The notes: generated by a model from the sequence alone, not told the origin. Numbered from the stretch's first letter, positions 1-7,067 are shown. The stretch: DNA of 21,355 nt from Collinsella sp. (GCA_019414515.1 DXLX01000035.1:1-21355), one strand, 5' to 3'. Program-made: numbers and translations.

Positions 1-20
1 CAGATGTGTATAAGAGACAG
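1..20. other. Residual Tn5/Nextera sequencing adapter (not genomic)
   Basis: Bases 2-20 are identical to the 19-bp Tn5 mosaic end used in Nextera library preparation (AGATGTGTATAAGAGACAG). The preceding C fits the read-1 transposon adapter, which ends in C before the mosaic end. Genomic sequence therefore starts at about position 21, and this is the untrimmed end of a contig, not a natural Tn5 copy: no transposase or second end is present. Confidence 0.95.
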
Positions 21-48
21 AGTATATATTGTTTCAAGCGAGTAGCCG

Positions 49-151
49 CCCGCCCGGGGCTTACCTATATCGTTCCACGCGCAGTTTCGCAGCGAGCGAA
101 GCGACGCGAGAATGTTTGAGCATGGAATGATATAGGTAAGCCCCGGGCGGG
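49..151. repeat. 103-nt palindromic element with nested hairpin, downstream of dut
   Basis: The arms at 49-77 and 123-151 are inverted copies over 29 bp with one non-Watson-Crick position (72/128, a G-T pair). The 45-nt loop holds a second imperfect inverted repeat (78-90 with 96-108). The outer stem has a GC-rich base (CCCGCCCGGGGC) and an AT-richer tip. It lies 16 nt past the dut stop codon and could terminate or stabilise the nrdR-dut transcript, but no T-tract follows it. Its size and near perfection also fit a dispersed extragenic palindrome, which would explain why the contig breaks here. Copy number cannot be judged from one window. Confidence 0.75.
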
Positions 152-167
152 AGGGATACGAGCGCCC

Positions 168-611
168 CTAGGCGACGCCGCTGGAGCCGAAGCCTCCGTT
201 GCCTCGGTCGGTTTCGTCTAGTTCTTCTACTTCTATGAGGTTGACCGTGGGGACTTCTTGGATGACGAGTTGGGCTATGCGGTCGCCTTTGTTGATTTGG
301 ATGTTGTTGGAGGGATCCAGGTTGATGAGGATAACCTTGAGTTCTCCTCGGTAGTGGGCGTCGATGAGGCCCGGCGTATTGACTATAGACAGGCCCTGCT
401 TGATGGCCAAACCGCTTCGGGGCTGGACGAAGCCGGCGTAGCCATCGGGCAGGGCGATGGCCAGCCCAGTAGAGACCAGACGGCGTTCGAAGGGCTTCAG
501 AATGCAGTCCTCGTTGGAGCGCAAATCCAAGCCGGCATCGGTGGGATGGGCGTATTTGGGAAGCTCGACGGTGGGGTCGAGACGCTTTATGTTGACGGTA
601 ATGTTGGACAT
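168..611 (-). CDS. dut: dUTP diphosphatase (dUTPase)
   Basis: Hydrolyses dUTP to dUMP and pyrophosphate, which keeps uracil out of DNA and supplies the thymidylate precursor; cytoplasmic homotrimer. The protein has 147 residues, normal for the trimeric family, and all five motifs are visible in order: AGLDLRS (26-32), PRSGLA (64-69), a GLIDAHYRGEL block (81-91) with the catalytic-site Asp84, RIAQLVI (111-117) and the glycine-rich C-terminal arm RGNGGFGSSG (136-145). The ATG at 609-611 is preceded by an AAGGTG ribosome site lying inside the end of nrdR, and only 4 nt separate the two genes, so they are probably co-transcribed and coupled. Both serve dNTP supply. Nothing is missing or truncated. 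Identification is secure. Confidence 0.97.
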   Translation of the reverse strand: MSNITVNIKRLDPTVELPKYAHPTDAGLDLRSNEDCILKPFERRLVSTGLAIALPDGYAGFVQPRSGLAIKQGLSIVNTPGLIDAHYRGELKVILINLDPSNNIQINKGDRIAQLVIQEVPTVNLIEVEELDETDRGNGGFGSSGVA

Positions 612-615
612 GGAA

Positions 616-1059
616 TCACCTTAGCTTGTCGAGCTCTTGCAGAAACTCATCGACGTCTTTGAAATCGCGGTAGACCGAGGCAAAGCGGATGTACGCCACC
701 TTGTCGATCTTGGCCAAGCGCTTGAGTACCATGTCACCCAACTCATGGGACGTAACGGCCGTCAGCGTGCGAGAGCGCAGCTCGACCTCGATGTCATCGA
801 TAATCTCATTGAGCTTCTTAGTGTCGATATCGCGCTTGATAGTGGCGCGCATCAAGCCGACGAGCAGCTTATTGCGATCGAACCGCTGCTTGGTTCCGTC
901 CGACTTAATGACCTCGATTGGGTCTTCGCATCGTTCGAACGTTGTAAAGCGATAGTTACACGAGCAACATTCGCGGCGACGCTTAATGGTGTTATTTGAC
1001 TCCTGCATACGGGAATCAACGACGCGGGTATGTGCCTTGCCGCATTTGGGACAGCGCAT
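616..1059 (-). CDS. nrdR: Transcriptional repressor NrdR
   Basis: Zinc-ribbon/ATP-cone repressor of ribonucleotide reductase genes; it senses ATP/dATP and binds NrdR boxes. The 147-residue protein starts MRCPKCGKAH. The zinc ligands are C3, C6, C31 and C34, with an additional C32 (ECCSC), and they precede the FTTFER motif. The ATP-cone spans roughly residues 48-138. The start is supported by a strong GAGGAGG ribosome site just upstream. The gene sits between the LysM gene (51-nt gap) and dut (4-nt gap). No NrdR box is visible next to it, so its targets lie elsewhere. Its start codon and ribosome site fall inside a perfect 12-bp inverted repeat, described separately. Confidence 0.97.
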   Translation of the reverse strand: MRCPKCGKAHTRVVDSRMQESNNTIKRRRECCSCNYRFTTFERCEDPIEVIKSDGTKQRFDRNKLLVGLMRATIKRDIDTKKLNEIIDDIEVELRSRTLTAVTSHELGDMVLKRLAKIDKVAYIRFASVYRDFKDVDEFLQELDKLR

Positions 1060-1097
1060 GGTACCTCCTCTTAAACGATAACAAGGGTACCATGCGC
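1054..1097 (-). promoter_or_regulatory. Perfect 12-bp inverted repeat covering the nrdR start codon
   Basis: GCGCATGGTACC at 1054-1065 and GGTACCATGCGC at 1086-1097 are exact inverted copies separated by 20 nt. In the nrdR mRNA the downstream arm contains the ATG, and the ribosome site spans the loop and the edge of the stem. The structure could restrict nrdR translation or end part of the LysM transcript, or it could be a protein-binding dyad. The sequence shows the repeat; its function is inferred. Confidence 0.6.
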
Positions 1098-1110
1098 AGC
1101 GCGATAATGA

Positions 1111-1563
1111 TTACGAACGAGCAGGAACCTTAAGATGCGCACCGGCGGCGAGCGAACCATGCTCCAGATGATTGACGTTACGGATCATGTCGGAAGTCTC
1201 TTGCGTGGAAAGGCCTTCGATTGGATATTCCTCGGCAAGCGACCAAAGAGAATCACCAGACTGAACGCGAATGGTCTCATAGGTAACGTTGGAAACGGAC
1301 TCGGCATACGCGGCGTGACGAGCGCTAAAGACCGACGTAGCGAGGACAAAGAAGAGCGTAAGCGCAACGGCAACGGCGACAATCGTCGGAACCTTCAGGG
1401 CAACGCGGCCCGGCGCGGCTACAGCCTGCTGATTGCGAGCAGGCTTTACGGTCAAAGGCTGAAAGCCGGAGCAGCCACCCTGAACAACCGTAAAAGTGTA
1501 TTCTGCAGACGTCTCGAGCTTAAGGGCGAGGTTTCCCTGGACCATATTCGTTGCGTTCATCAT
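1111..1563 (-). CDS. LysM-domain membrane protein divergent from lexA (YneA-like position)
   Basis: A 150-residue protein with a cytoplasmic N-terminal stretch, one membrane segment at about residues 57-80 (alanine/valine rich), and an extracytoplasmic LysM domain at about 97-147 containing the typical VQSGDSLWSLAEEY opening and LKVP ending. LysM binds peptidoglycan. In Bacillus the SOS division inhibitor YneA has the same plan (membrane anchor plus LysM) and is divergent from lexA; a similar role here is inferred from position and architecture. Two adjacent ATGs exist (1561-1563 and 1558-1560). The AGGAG upstream is 3 nt from the first and 6 nt from the second, so the second may be the true start. 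A consensus-like promoter containing a LexA box precedes it. Confidence 0.85.
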   Translation of the reverse strand: MMNATNMVQGNLALKLETSAEYTFTVVQGGCSGFQPLTVKPARNQQAVAAPGRVALKVPTIVAVAVALTLFFVLATSVFSARHAAYAESVSNVTYETIRVQSGDSLWSLAEEYPIEGLSTQETSDMIRNVNHLEHGSLAAGAHLKVPARS

Positions 1564-1631
1564 GTTCTCCTCTCGCGTGTTTTGCTGAGAACAGTTTTAT
1601 CAAGCCGCGCGGACAAAAATGTCTAGCGCGA

Positions 1632-1643
1632 GAACGAATGTTC
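1632..1643. promoter_or_regulatory. LexA (SOS) box 1
   Basis: GAACGAATGTTC matches the Gram-positive SOS box core GAAC-N4-GTTC exactly. It lies around the expected transcription start of the LysM gene, about 70 nt upstream of that gene's start codon. Confidence 0.85.
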
Positions 1644-1650
1644 GGTTATT

Positions 1651-1678
1651 ATTATCTTCGAACAGTTGTTCCTGTCAA
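1651..1678 (-). promoter_or_regulatory. Promoter of the LysM gene, overlapped by a LexA box
   Basis: Read on the minus strand: a perfect -35 TTGACA (1673-1678), a 16-nt spacer and -10 GATAAT (1651-1656, five of six consensus bases). LexA box 2 fills the spacer, so LexA binding would block RNA polymerase directly. The 5' leader would be about 80 nt. Confidence 0.75.
1660..1671. promoter_or_regulatory. LexA (SOS) box 2
   Basis: GAACAGTTGTTC is an exact GAAC-N4-GTTC core flanked by C on both sides, as in the Bacillus consensus. It lies within the spacer of the LysM promoter, and its core begins 28 bp after that of box 1. Confidence 0.9.
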
Positions 1679-1687
1679 GCAAAATTC

Positions 1688-1699
1688 GAACATTTGTTT
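1688..1699. promoter_or_regulatory. LexA (SOS) box 3, proximal to lexA
   Basis: GAACATTTGTTT, preceded by C, is a near-perfect core (last base T instead of C). It begins 28 bp after box 2 and ends 24 nt before the chosen lexA start, consistent with autoregulation of lexA. I could not assign an unambiguous -35/-10 pair for lexA itself. Confidence 0.75.
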
Positions 1700-1723
1700 G
1701 ACATGGGTAGAGAGGATGCCCTG

Positions 1724-2368
1724 ATGGCTCGCAAAATTACCAAGCGTCAGCAGCAAATTTACGACTTCATCAAGGAATATCAGCAGGAGAAGGGTTATCC
1801 GCCCAGCGTGCGCGAGATGGCTTCTGCCGTGGGCCTATCCTCTCCCAGCACCGTGCACGCCCATCTCTCTGCCCTGGAGGCGCGCGGGCTACTCAAGCGC
1901 GATGCCACTAAACCGCGCGCCCTGGAACTCTTTAACGAGGACGGTTCCTCTGTCTCAATTTCTAAATCTGACGAGCCCACCGCACCTCGCGGAACGGTCT
2001 CGCTACCGCTCGTTGGTCGCGTCGCGGCTGGGATTCCCATTCTGGCCGAGCAGAATATCGAAGACACTTTTACTATCCCGACCGAAATCGCCACTGATCA
2101 GGGTTCCTTTATCCTTGAGGTGCATGGGAGCTCAATGATCAATGTCGGCATCTTCAATGGCGATTACATCATCGTCCGTGAACAAAAGAGTGCCATGAAC
2201 GGCGAAATTGTCGTGGCCATGATTGATGGTTCAGCGACCGTCAAGACGTTCTACAAGGAGCAGGGACGCGTACGCCTGCAGCCCGAGAATGACACCATGG
2301 AGCCTATCTATGCAACGAATCCCATCATCTTGGGCAAAGTCGTCGGCTTAATGCGCCGGTTCTCGTAA
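1724..2368 (+). CDS. lexA: SOS repressor LexA
   Basis: Represses DNA-damage genes and self-cleaves when stimulated by the RecA filament. The 214-residue protein has an N-terminal winged helix (about 1-65, including PPSVREMASAVGLSS) and a C-terminal S24 protease fold. The cleavage site is Ala102-Gly103 in VAAGIPI, the catalytic serine is Ser137 (GSSM) and the general base is Lys174 (TVKTF). I chose the ATG at 1724 because MARKITKRQQ fits the family start and a GAGAGGA ribosome site lies 7 nt upstream; an upstream ATG at 1703 would add seven residues. Three SOS boxes precede it. Its TAA overlaps the next ATG (TAATG), so the downstream membrane protein is probably co-expressed under SOS control. 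Confidence 0.97.
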   Translation: MARKITKRQQQIYDFIKEYQQEKGYPPSVREMASAVGLSSPSTVHAHLSALEARGLLKRDATKPRALELFNEDGSSVSISKSDEPTAPRGTVSLPLVGRVAAGIPILAEQNIEDTFTIPTEIATDQGSFILEVHGSSMINVGIFNGDYIIVREQKSAMNGEIVVAMIDGSATVKTFYKEQGRVRLQPENDTMEPIYATNPIILGKVVGLMRRFS

Positions 2369-3072
2369 TGCAAAAACGCATCACCATCTTTGATACCGTC
2401 CGCGGGTTTACGATGATTTCAATGGCAGGTTTTCACGCTTGCTACGATCTCGCCTACCTGTACGACTGGGATATGCCCTGGTTTACCCAGACCGTCTTTC
2501 AAGACATCTGGCGCGCCAGCATCAGCTGGGTATTTTTGTTTATCGCAGGTTGGATGTGCACCCTTTCGCGCAACAATATCAAACGTGCCGCCAAATACGC
2601 CTTAGCAGCACTCGTCGTCTGGCTGGCAACAACACTTGTCTCAGTCGACGATTCGGTTAATTTTGGCATCATCTACTGCATGGCCGCATGTACCGGCATC
2701 GTGGCGTTGACCGATCCCGTCCATAAGAAGATATCGGCGAGATGGGGCATGTCGCTATGCCTTGTGTTGTTCGCCCTCACCTGGAGTATCCCCAAAACGA
2801 TCTACCCTGTCCCCTACCTGGCGTGGCTGGGATTTCCGAGCCTTGGGTTTGTTTCAGGTGATTACTACCCCATCATCCCGTTTATCTTTATGTATCTTGC
2901 AGGATACTTCGCCGCACATATAGCGCAGGGAATCGATAAGACCGCCCTAAGCTGGGCCTACGCCAACCCCCTGCCGGCGCTCGCCAGCCTTGGACGTCAT
3001 GCACTCCCCTTTTATCTGCTGCATCAACCCATTATTCTGGGCTTTTTGGAGCTCGTCTACTCGGTGCGATAA
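2368..3072 (+). CDS. Membrane acyltransferase-like protein (DUF1624 / HGSNAT catalytic-domain family)
   Basis: A 234-residue polytopic membrane protein with about six to seven hydrophobic segments. The N-terminal RITIFDTVRGF...H23...D27 pattern and the C-terminal SGDYYPIIPF (163-172) and GRHALPFYLLHQP (209-221) blocks are typical of the heparan-alpha-glucosaminide N-acetyltransferase catalytic-domain family (DUF1624). Members of the wider superfamily transfer acyl groups across membranes; the substrate here is unknown. The start codon shares its A with the lexA stop (TAATG), and no other promoter is evident, so it probably forms a lexA operon. Its last 16 bases overlap the end of the convergent hflX, leaving no room for an ordinary terminator. 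Confidence 0.85.
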   Translation: MQKRITIFDTVRGFTMISMAGFHACYDLAYLYDWDMPWFTQTVFQDIWRASISWVFLFIAGWMCTLSRNNIKRAAKYALAALVVWLATTLVSVDDSVNFGIIYCMAACTGIVALTDPVHKKISARWGMSLCLVLFALTWSIPKTIYPVPYLAWLGFPSLGFVSGDYYPIIPFIFMYLAGYFAAHIAQGIDKTALSWAYANPLPALASLGRHALPFYLLHQPIILGFLELVYSVR

Positions 3073-4346
3073 CGCTTGAGCCGCGGCGCGATACGGGCCG
3101 GCAGCTTCGCCACAATACGAACGCCGTCCTCAAGATATTCCTCGTGCAAAAGGGTTCCCTGCTCATGCACCAGCGTGATGAGGGCGCCCTCGCGATACGG
3201 GATATCAGCAGAGAGCAACACATCGGTAGCAGCCGCCTCACGAGCAATACGGTCGACGAAATCGTCGAGTCCCTCGCCCGTCTGGGCCGAGAACAGCACG
3301 GCCTCGGGATAGCGACGACGGAAGCTCAGACGATCAACGCTATCGAGAAGATCGATTTTATTGAATACGGTCAGCGTTAAACGCTCTCCAGCGCCAATCT
3401 CATCAAGAACGCGGTCGACAGCCTCAAGCTGCCGCTCATAGTCCTCGTCAGACGCATCTACGACTTTGAGAATTAGATCGGCACCCAACACCTCGGACAG
3501 CGTCGATTTAAAGGCATGGACCAGACCATGCGGCAGCTTTTGAATAAAGCCGACGGTATCAGTAATCGTCATGCCGCGACCGCCGGGCAGGCGATACGAA
3601 CGCGTCGTCGGGTCGAGCGTAGCAAACAGCTTGTCCTGCGAAAGTACCGTAGAGCCGGTCAGGCGATTGAGCAACGTCGATTTACCGGCATTGGTATAAC
3701 CGGCTAACGCGACGCGAAACGCCGGTGACTCAATGCGGCTCTTGGACTGGACATCGCGATGCTGTTCAACCTGCTTGAGCTCACGACGAAGCGCGGCAAT
3801 CTTATTGCGAATCAAGCGACGGTCAACCTCGAGCTGGCTTTCACCCTGGCCAAAGCGCGAACCGATGCCGCCGCGCGTCTGCTCCTTGGCAAGATGGCTC
3901 CACATGCCACGCAGACGAGGCAACAGATATTGAAGCTGCGCCAGCTGCACCTGTAGACGACCCTCGCGCGTCTGGGCATGCAGGCCGAAAATATCAAGAA
4001 TGAGCGCCGTGCGATCGATGATCTTAACCGGTTCGCCCACGGCCTTCTCCAGATAGGACTGCTGTGAAGGCGTCAGATCGTCGTCAAAAATAACGACATC
4101 GGCATCCATGCGATGCACTAAGCCGCACAGCTCTTCAACCTTGCCGGAACCGATAAACGATTTAGGATAGGGTTTAACCAGTCGCTGCGACAAACGAGCA
4201 ACACACCGGGCGCCAGCCGTGTGCGCCAGGCGCTCAAGCTCATCGAGCGAGCGATCGAGCGGCCACGCATTGTCGCGCCACTCGACGCCGACAAGAATGG
4301 CACGCTCAGGCTCGGGTGCTGTGGGAACGAGGGGAAACCGGGCCAT
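3057..4346 (-). CDS. hflX: GTPase HflX
   Basis: Ribosome-associated GTPase that splits stalled or stressed 70S ribosomes. The 429-residue protein has the glycine-rich N-terminal HflX domain (about 15-200, including IGSGKVEEL and the RTRGGIGSRFGQGE region) followed by a G domain: G1 GYTNAGKS (216-223), G3 DTVG (263-266), G4 NKID (329-332) and G5 SAQTGEG (353-359). The start codon overlaps the miaA stop by one base (TGATG), and a GAGG ribosome site lies 7 nt upstream inside miaA, indicating coupling. A miaA-hflX pairing is common in bacteria. It is the last gene of this minus-strand run and converges on the acyltransferase gene with a 16-bp coding overlap. Confidence 0.97.
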   Translation of the reverse strand: MARFPLVPTAPEPERAILVGVEWRDNAWPLDRSLDELERLAHTAGARCVARLSQRLVKPYPKSFIGSGKVEELCGLVHRMDADVVIFDDDLTPSQQSYLEKAVGEPVKIIDRTALILDIFGLHAQTREGRLQVQLAQLQYLLPRLRGMWSHLAKEQTRGGIGSRFGQGESQLEVDRRLIRNKIAALRRELKQVEQHRDVQSKSRIESPAFRVALAGYTNAGKSTLLNRLTGSTVLSQDKLFATLDPTTRSYRLPGGRGMTITDTVGFIQKLPHGLVHAFKSTLSEVLGADLILKVVDASDEDYERQLEAVDRVLDEIGAGERLTLTVFNKIDLLDSVDRLSFRRRYPEAVLFSAQTGEGLDDFVDRIAREAAATDVLLSADIPYREGALITLVHEQGTLLHEEYLEDGVRIVAKLPARIAPRLKRYRTE

Positions 4347-5284
4347 CAGGCAGCCTCGATGCGATGCAAGATATCCTCAACGACCTCATCGACCGTATAT
4401 TCGTCCATATCGAACCACACAATACGATCGTCGCGCTTAAACCACGAAAGCTGACGCTTGGCATAGCGACGCGAACGCATCTTAATGAGTTCACGAGCCT
4501 CATCCATAGTCATCACACCGTTAAAAGCATCAATGATTTCTTTGTAGCCAATCGCCTGCATCGAAGTGAGCGCATCTTCAAGCCCCTGGTCCATAAGGCC
4601 ACGGACCTCATCAACAAGACCCTGCTCAAACATGAGGTCAACGCGCAGGTTAATGCGCTCGTAAAGCAGCTCACGATTGCGTGTCAAGCCAAACCACAAG
4701 GCATGATAATGCTCACATGGAACACTAAACTGTGACTTTTGCTGTGCGTAGGAAACGCCGTCATCATGCATTTCGAGCGCACGAATCACGCGGCGCACAT
4801 TATGAGGATGAATGACCGCGGCAGACTCAGGATCGCGCTCGGCAAGCAGCTTATGCAGCGCTTCCTCACCAATGCGCTCGGCAAGTTCCTGATAACCCGC
4901 ACGGCGATCGTCCTCAAGTTCTCCCGAGGGAAAATCCATCTCATCGAGGGCGGCCTTGAGATACAGGCCCGTACCCCCGCAAAACACCGGAAGACGTCCA
5001 GACCCGAGCAGGCGCTCAACATGCGCGCGAGCGTCAGCCTGATAAAGCGCAGCAGAATATGCCACACCCGGCTCTACAATGTCGACGAGACGCAGCGGCG
5101 CCGTACACTCATCGGGCGTCATCTTTGCGGTACCGATGTCCATGCCGCGATAGATTTGCATCGCATCGCACGACAGCACTTCGGACGAAAGACGAGCGGC
5201 CAAACGGTCGGCAACATCACTCTTACCAACCGCCGTCGGACCGACGATCGCAACGGCGGAAAGACCTGCCCCGGAAGAAACCAT
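4346..5284 (-). CDS. miaA: tRNA dimethylallyltransferase MiaA
   Basis: Transfers dimethylallyl from DMAPP to N6 of A37 in tRNAs reading UNN codons. The 312-residue protein has a P-loop GPTAVGKS (15-22), the catalytic-region DAMQIYRGMDIGTAK (Asp40), the CGGTGLYLKA motif and the C-terminal SRRYAKRQLSWFKRD block that contacts tRNA. DAMQ replaces the more usual DSxQ, but the aspartate is kept. The start overlaps the miaB stop (TAATG), so the two enzymes acting one after the other on A37 are translated as a unit: MiaA makes i6A and MiaB then adds methylthio. Length is normal for the family. Confidence 0.97.
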   Translation of the reverse strand: MVSSGAGLSAVAIVGPTAVGKSDVADRLAARLSSEVLSCDAMQIYRGMDIGTAKMTPDECTAPLRLVDIVEPGVAYSAALYQADARAHVERLLGSGRLPVFCGGTGLYLKAALDEMDFPSGELEDDRRAGYQELAERIGEEALHKLLAERDPESAAVIHPHNVRRVIRALEMHDDGVSYAQQKSQFSVPCEHYHALWFGLTRNRELLYERINLRVDLMFEQGLVDEVRGLMDQGLEDALTSMQAIGYKEIIDAFNGVMTMDEARELIKMRSRRYAKRQLSWFKRDDRIVWFDMDEYTVDEVVEDILHRIEAA

Positions 5285-6660
5285 TAGCGCGGCTCGCCCA
5301 CAACGGAGCCGGACAAATACCAGGTCTTGGCAACGTCAACGTCAACATCAACGATCTTGCCAACAAGCTGATCGATGCTGTAACCCTCGGGTATAGGCGC
5401 ATGCACGGTCTGATTCTTGGGACTCTTGCCCAGCAGGACCGCGTCGTTCTTTTTACTCGTTCCCTCAATGAGCGCCGGAACCACAGTATGAAGTTCACCC
5501 TGGTTATACTCATGTGCCGTGGTCTCGATAACCTTAACCAGGCGGTTGAAACGCCCGAGAATAACCTCATGCGGCGTAGGATCGTCAATCTCTGCGGCCG
5601 GGGTACCGGCGCGCTTGGAATAGATGAAGATATAGGCCTGGGCATAGCGGACCGTCTCGGCAAGTGAAAGCGTCTGCTCAAAGTCTTCTTCAGTCTCGCC
5701 CGGGAAGCCAACGATAATGTCAGTCGAGAGCGCGATATCGGGCATGCGGTTGCGAATGCGATCGACCAGGCCCAGATAGTCCTCGCGTGTATAACGGCGA
5801 TTCATCTCTTTGAGGATCCGCGTCGAACCTGACTGGACGGCCAGGTGCAGCTGCGGCATAACAGCAGGCGTCTCGGCCATGGCGTCGATGGTCTCGGGCA
5901 GCAGATCCTTGGGATGCGAAGACGTAAAGAAGATGCGCTCCACACCCGTATCGCCCACGGCACGCAGCAAATCGGCAAAACGCGGCTTGCCAAACAGATC
6001 GCGACCATATGAGTTAACGTTTTGGCCCAGCAGCGTAATCTCACGCACGCCCTGGCGCACCAAACCGGTCACCTCGTCGACAATCTCCTCGAAGGAGCGG
6101 CTCTTTTCGCGACCGCGCACGTACGGAACGATGCAATAGGTACAGAAATTATTGCAGCCCGTCATGATGGGCACCCAAGCGTGATACTGGGTCTCGCGAT
6201 GCCACGGCATGCTCATGGCATCCGTATCCTCATGCTCATTGGTGCGGATATGACGCTTGCCGTCAAGGAACGCCTCGGCAATGAGCTCGGCCACATGTGC
6301 GATAGAATGCGTACCAAAGATGACATTGACGTTATCGACGTTGGTGAGCAGGCCCTCGCCATCGCGCTGCGCGATGCAACCACCAACGGCAACCACGCGC
6401 TTACCCGAAGGCGAAGGCGGCAGGCTTTTGCAGGAATTGCACTGACCGTACAGGCGAGTATCGGCGGCCTCGCGCACGCAGCATGTCATGAAGACAACGA
6501 TATCGGCATGCTCGGGATCGAGCGCCATGAGGCAGCCATACGAATCGAGCAGACCGCTCACACGCTCGGAGTCGTGCTGATTCATCTGGCAGCCAAAGGT
6601 GCGGATAAAGTAGGTTTTACCGGCAAGAATATCGCGTACGGAACGCTGGTCCATGTGCAT
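5284..6660 (-). CDS. miaB: tRNA-2-methylthio-N6-dimethylallyladenosine synthase MiaB
   Basis: Radical-SAM methylthiotransferase converting i6A37 to ms2i6A37. The 458-residue protein has the MTTase N-terminal domain with cluster cysteines C24 (TFGCQMN), C60 and C95 (GGCIAQR), the radical-SAM motif C169-x3-C173-x2-C176 (TGCNNFCTYC) and a C-terminal TRAM domain (about 390-455). FGCQMN and the position before miaA favour MiaB over RimO. Two starts are possible: the ATG at 6658-6660, or the one at 6652-6654. The AGGA upstream is 3 nt from the first and 9 nt from the second, so the shorter form is plausible. MTCC carries an extra cysteine (C61), and C75/C78 are additional cysteines in the N-terminal domain. 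Confidence 0.97.
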   Translation of the reverse strand: MHMDQRSVRDILAGKTYFIRTFGCQMNQHDSERVSGLLDSYGCLMALDPEHADIVVFMTCCVREAADTRLYGQCNSCKSLPPSPSGKRVVAVGGCIAQRDGEGLLTNVDNVNVIFGTHSIAHVAELIAEAFLDGKRHIRTNEHEDTDAMSMPWHRETQYHAWVPIMTGCNNFCTYCIVPYVRGREKSRSFEEIVDEVTGLVRQGVREITLLGQNVNSYGRDLFGKPRFADLLRAVGDTGVERIFFTSSHPKDLLPETIDAMAETPAVMPQLHLAVQSGSTRILKEMNRRYTREDYLGLVDRIRNRMPDIALSTDIIVGFPGETEEDFEQTLSLAETVRYAQAYIFIYSKRAGTPAAEIDDPTPHEVILGRFNRLVKVIETTAHEYNQGELHTVVPALIEGTSKKNDAVLLGKSPKNQTVHAPIPEGYSIDQLVGKIVDVDVDVAKTWYLSGSVVGEPR

Positions 6661-6699
6661 AAGTCCTAACGATGGGGAGCGAAACGAGGCAAGCAGAAG

Positions 6700-7017
6700 C
6701 TATGCCACAGGCTTAACATCATCCATGACGACGTTATCCATAGCAGCTCGATTGATCTGGTGAACGTAGATAGAAAGGCGGATGGCCGTGCGCGACTCCC
6801 CGTTAATGAGGATGTCGGAGAACACGGGCGCGCAGGAAATATCAAAACCGGTTGGAATCAAAAAACCGCGCGCGATAGCCACGGCCTTAATGGCCTGGTT
6901 GACAGCACCAGCGCCGACACACTGGATGTTGACGGGTACACCATCCTTGACCATGCCGGCGATGGCGCCGGCAACGGACGCGGGCGATGATTTGCTTGAT
7001 ACCTTCAGGCAATCCAT
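6700..7017 (-). CDS. spoVS: Stage V sporulation protein S (SpoVS, Alba-like)
   Basis: A 105-residue protein with the nearly invariant SpoVS pattern: LKVSSKSSPASVAGAIAG (4-21), VGAGAVNQAIKAVAIARGF (34-52) and a DILINGESRTAIRL block (68-81). The fold is Alba-like, with suggested nucleic-acid binding. The start at 7015-7017 is set by homology and an AGGAG site 7 nt upstream; the frame stays open further upstream but that part lacks family resemblance. The usual protein is about 86 residues, so the roughly 20-residue tail is an extension. In Bacillus it affects spore coat and core completion, yet Coriobacteriia are not known to sporulate, so its role here must be different. It sits in the conserved rny-to-miaB interval. 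Confidence 0.95.
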   Translation of the reverse strand: MDCLKVSSKSSPASVAGAIAGMVKDGVPVNIQCVGAGAVNQAIKAVAIARGFLIPTGFDISCAPVFSDILINGESRTAIRLSIYVHQINRAAMDNVVMDDVKPVA

Positions 7018-7067
7018 GAAGAAACTCCTGCGTTTAAAAGTACGTTTTAACTGCAATAACTGTATCG

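Noticed and set aside
1..20. Natural Tn5 insertion end
   Set aside because: Only the engineered mosaic end is present, exactly at the contig edge, with no transposon sequence; adapter contamination explains it.
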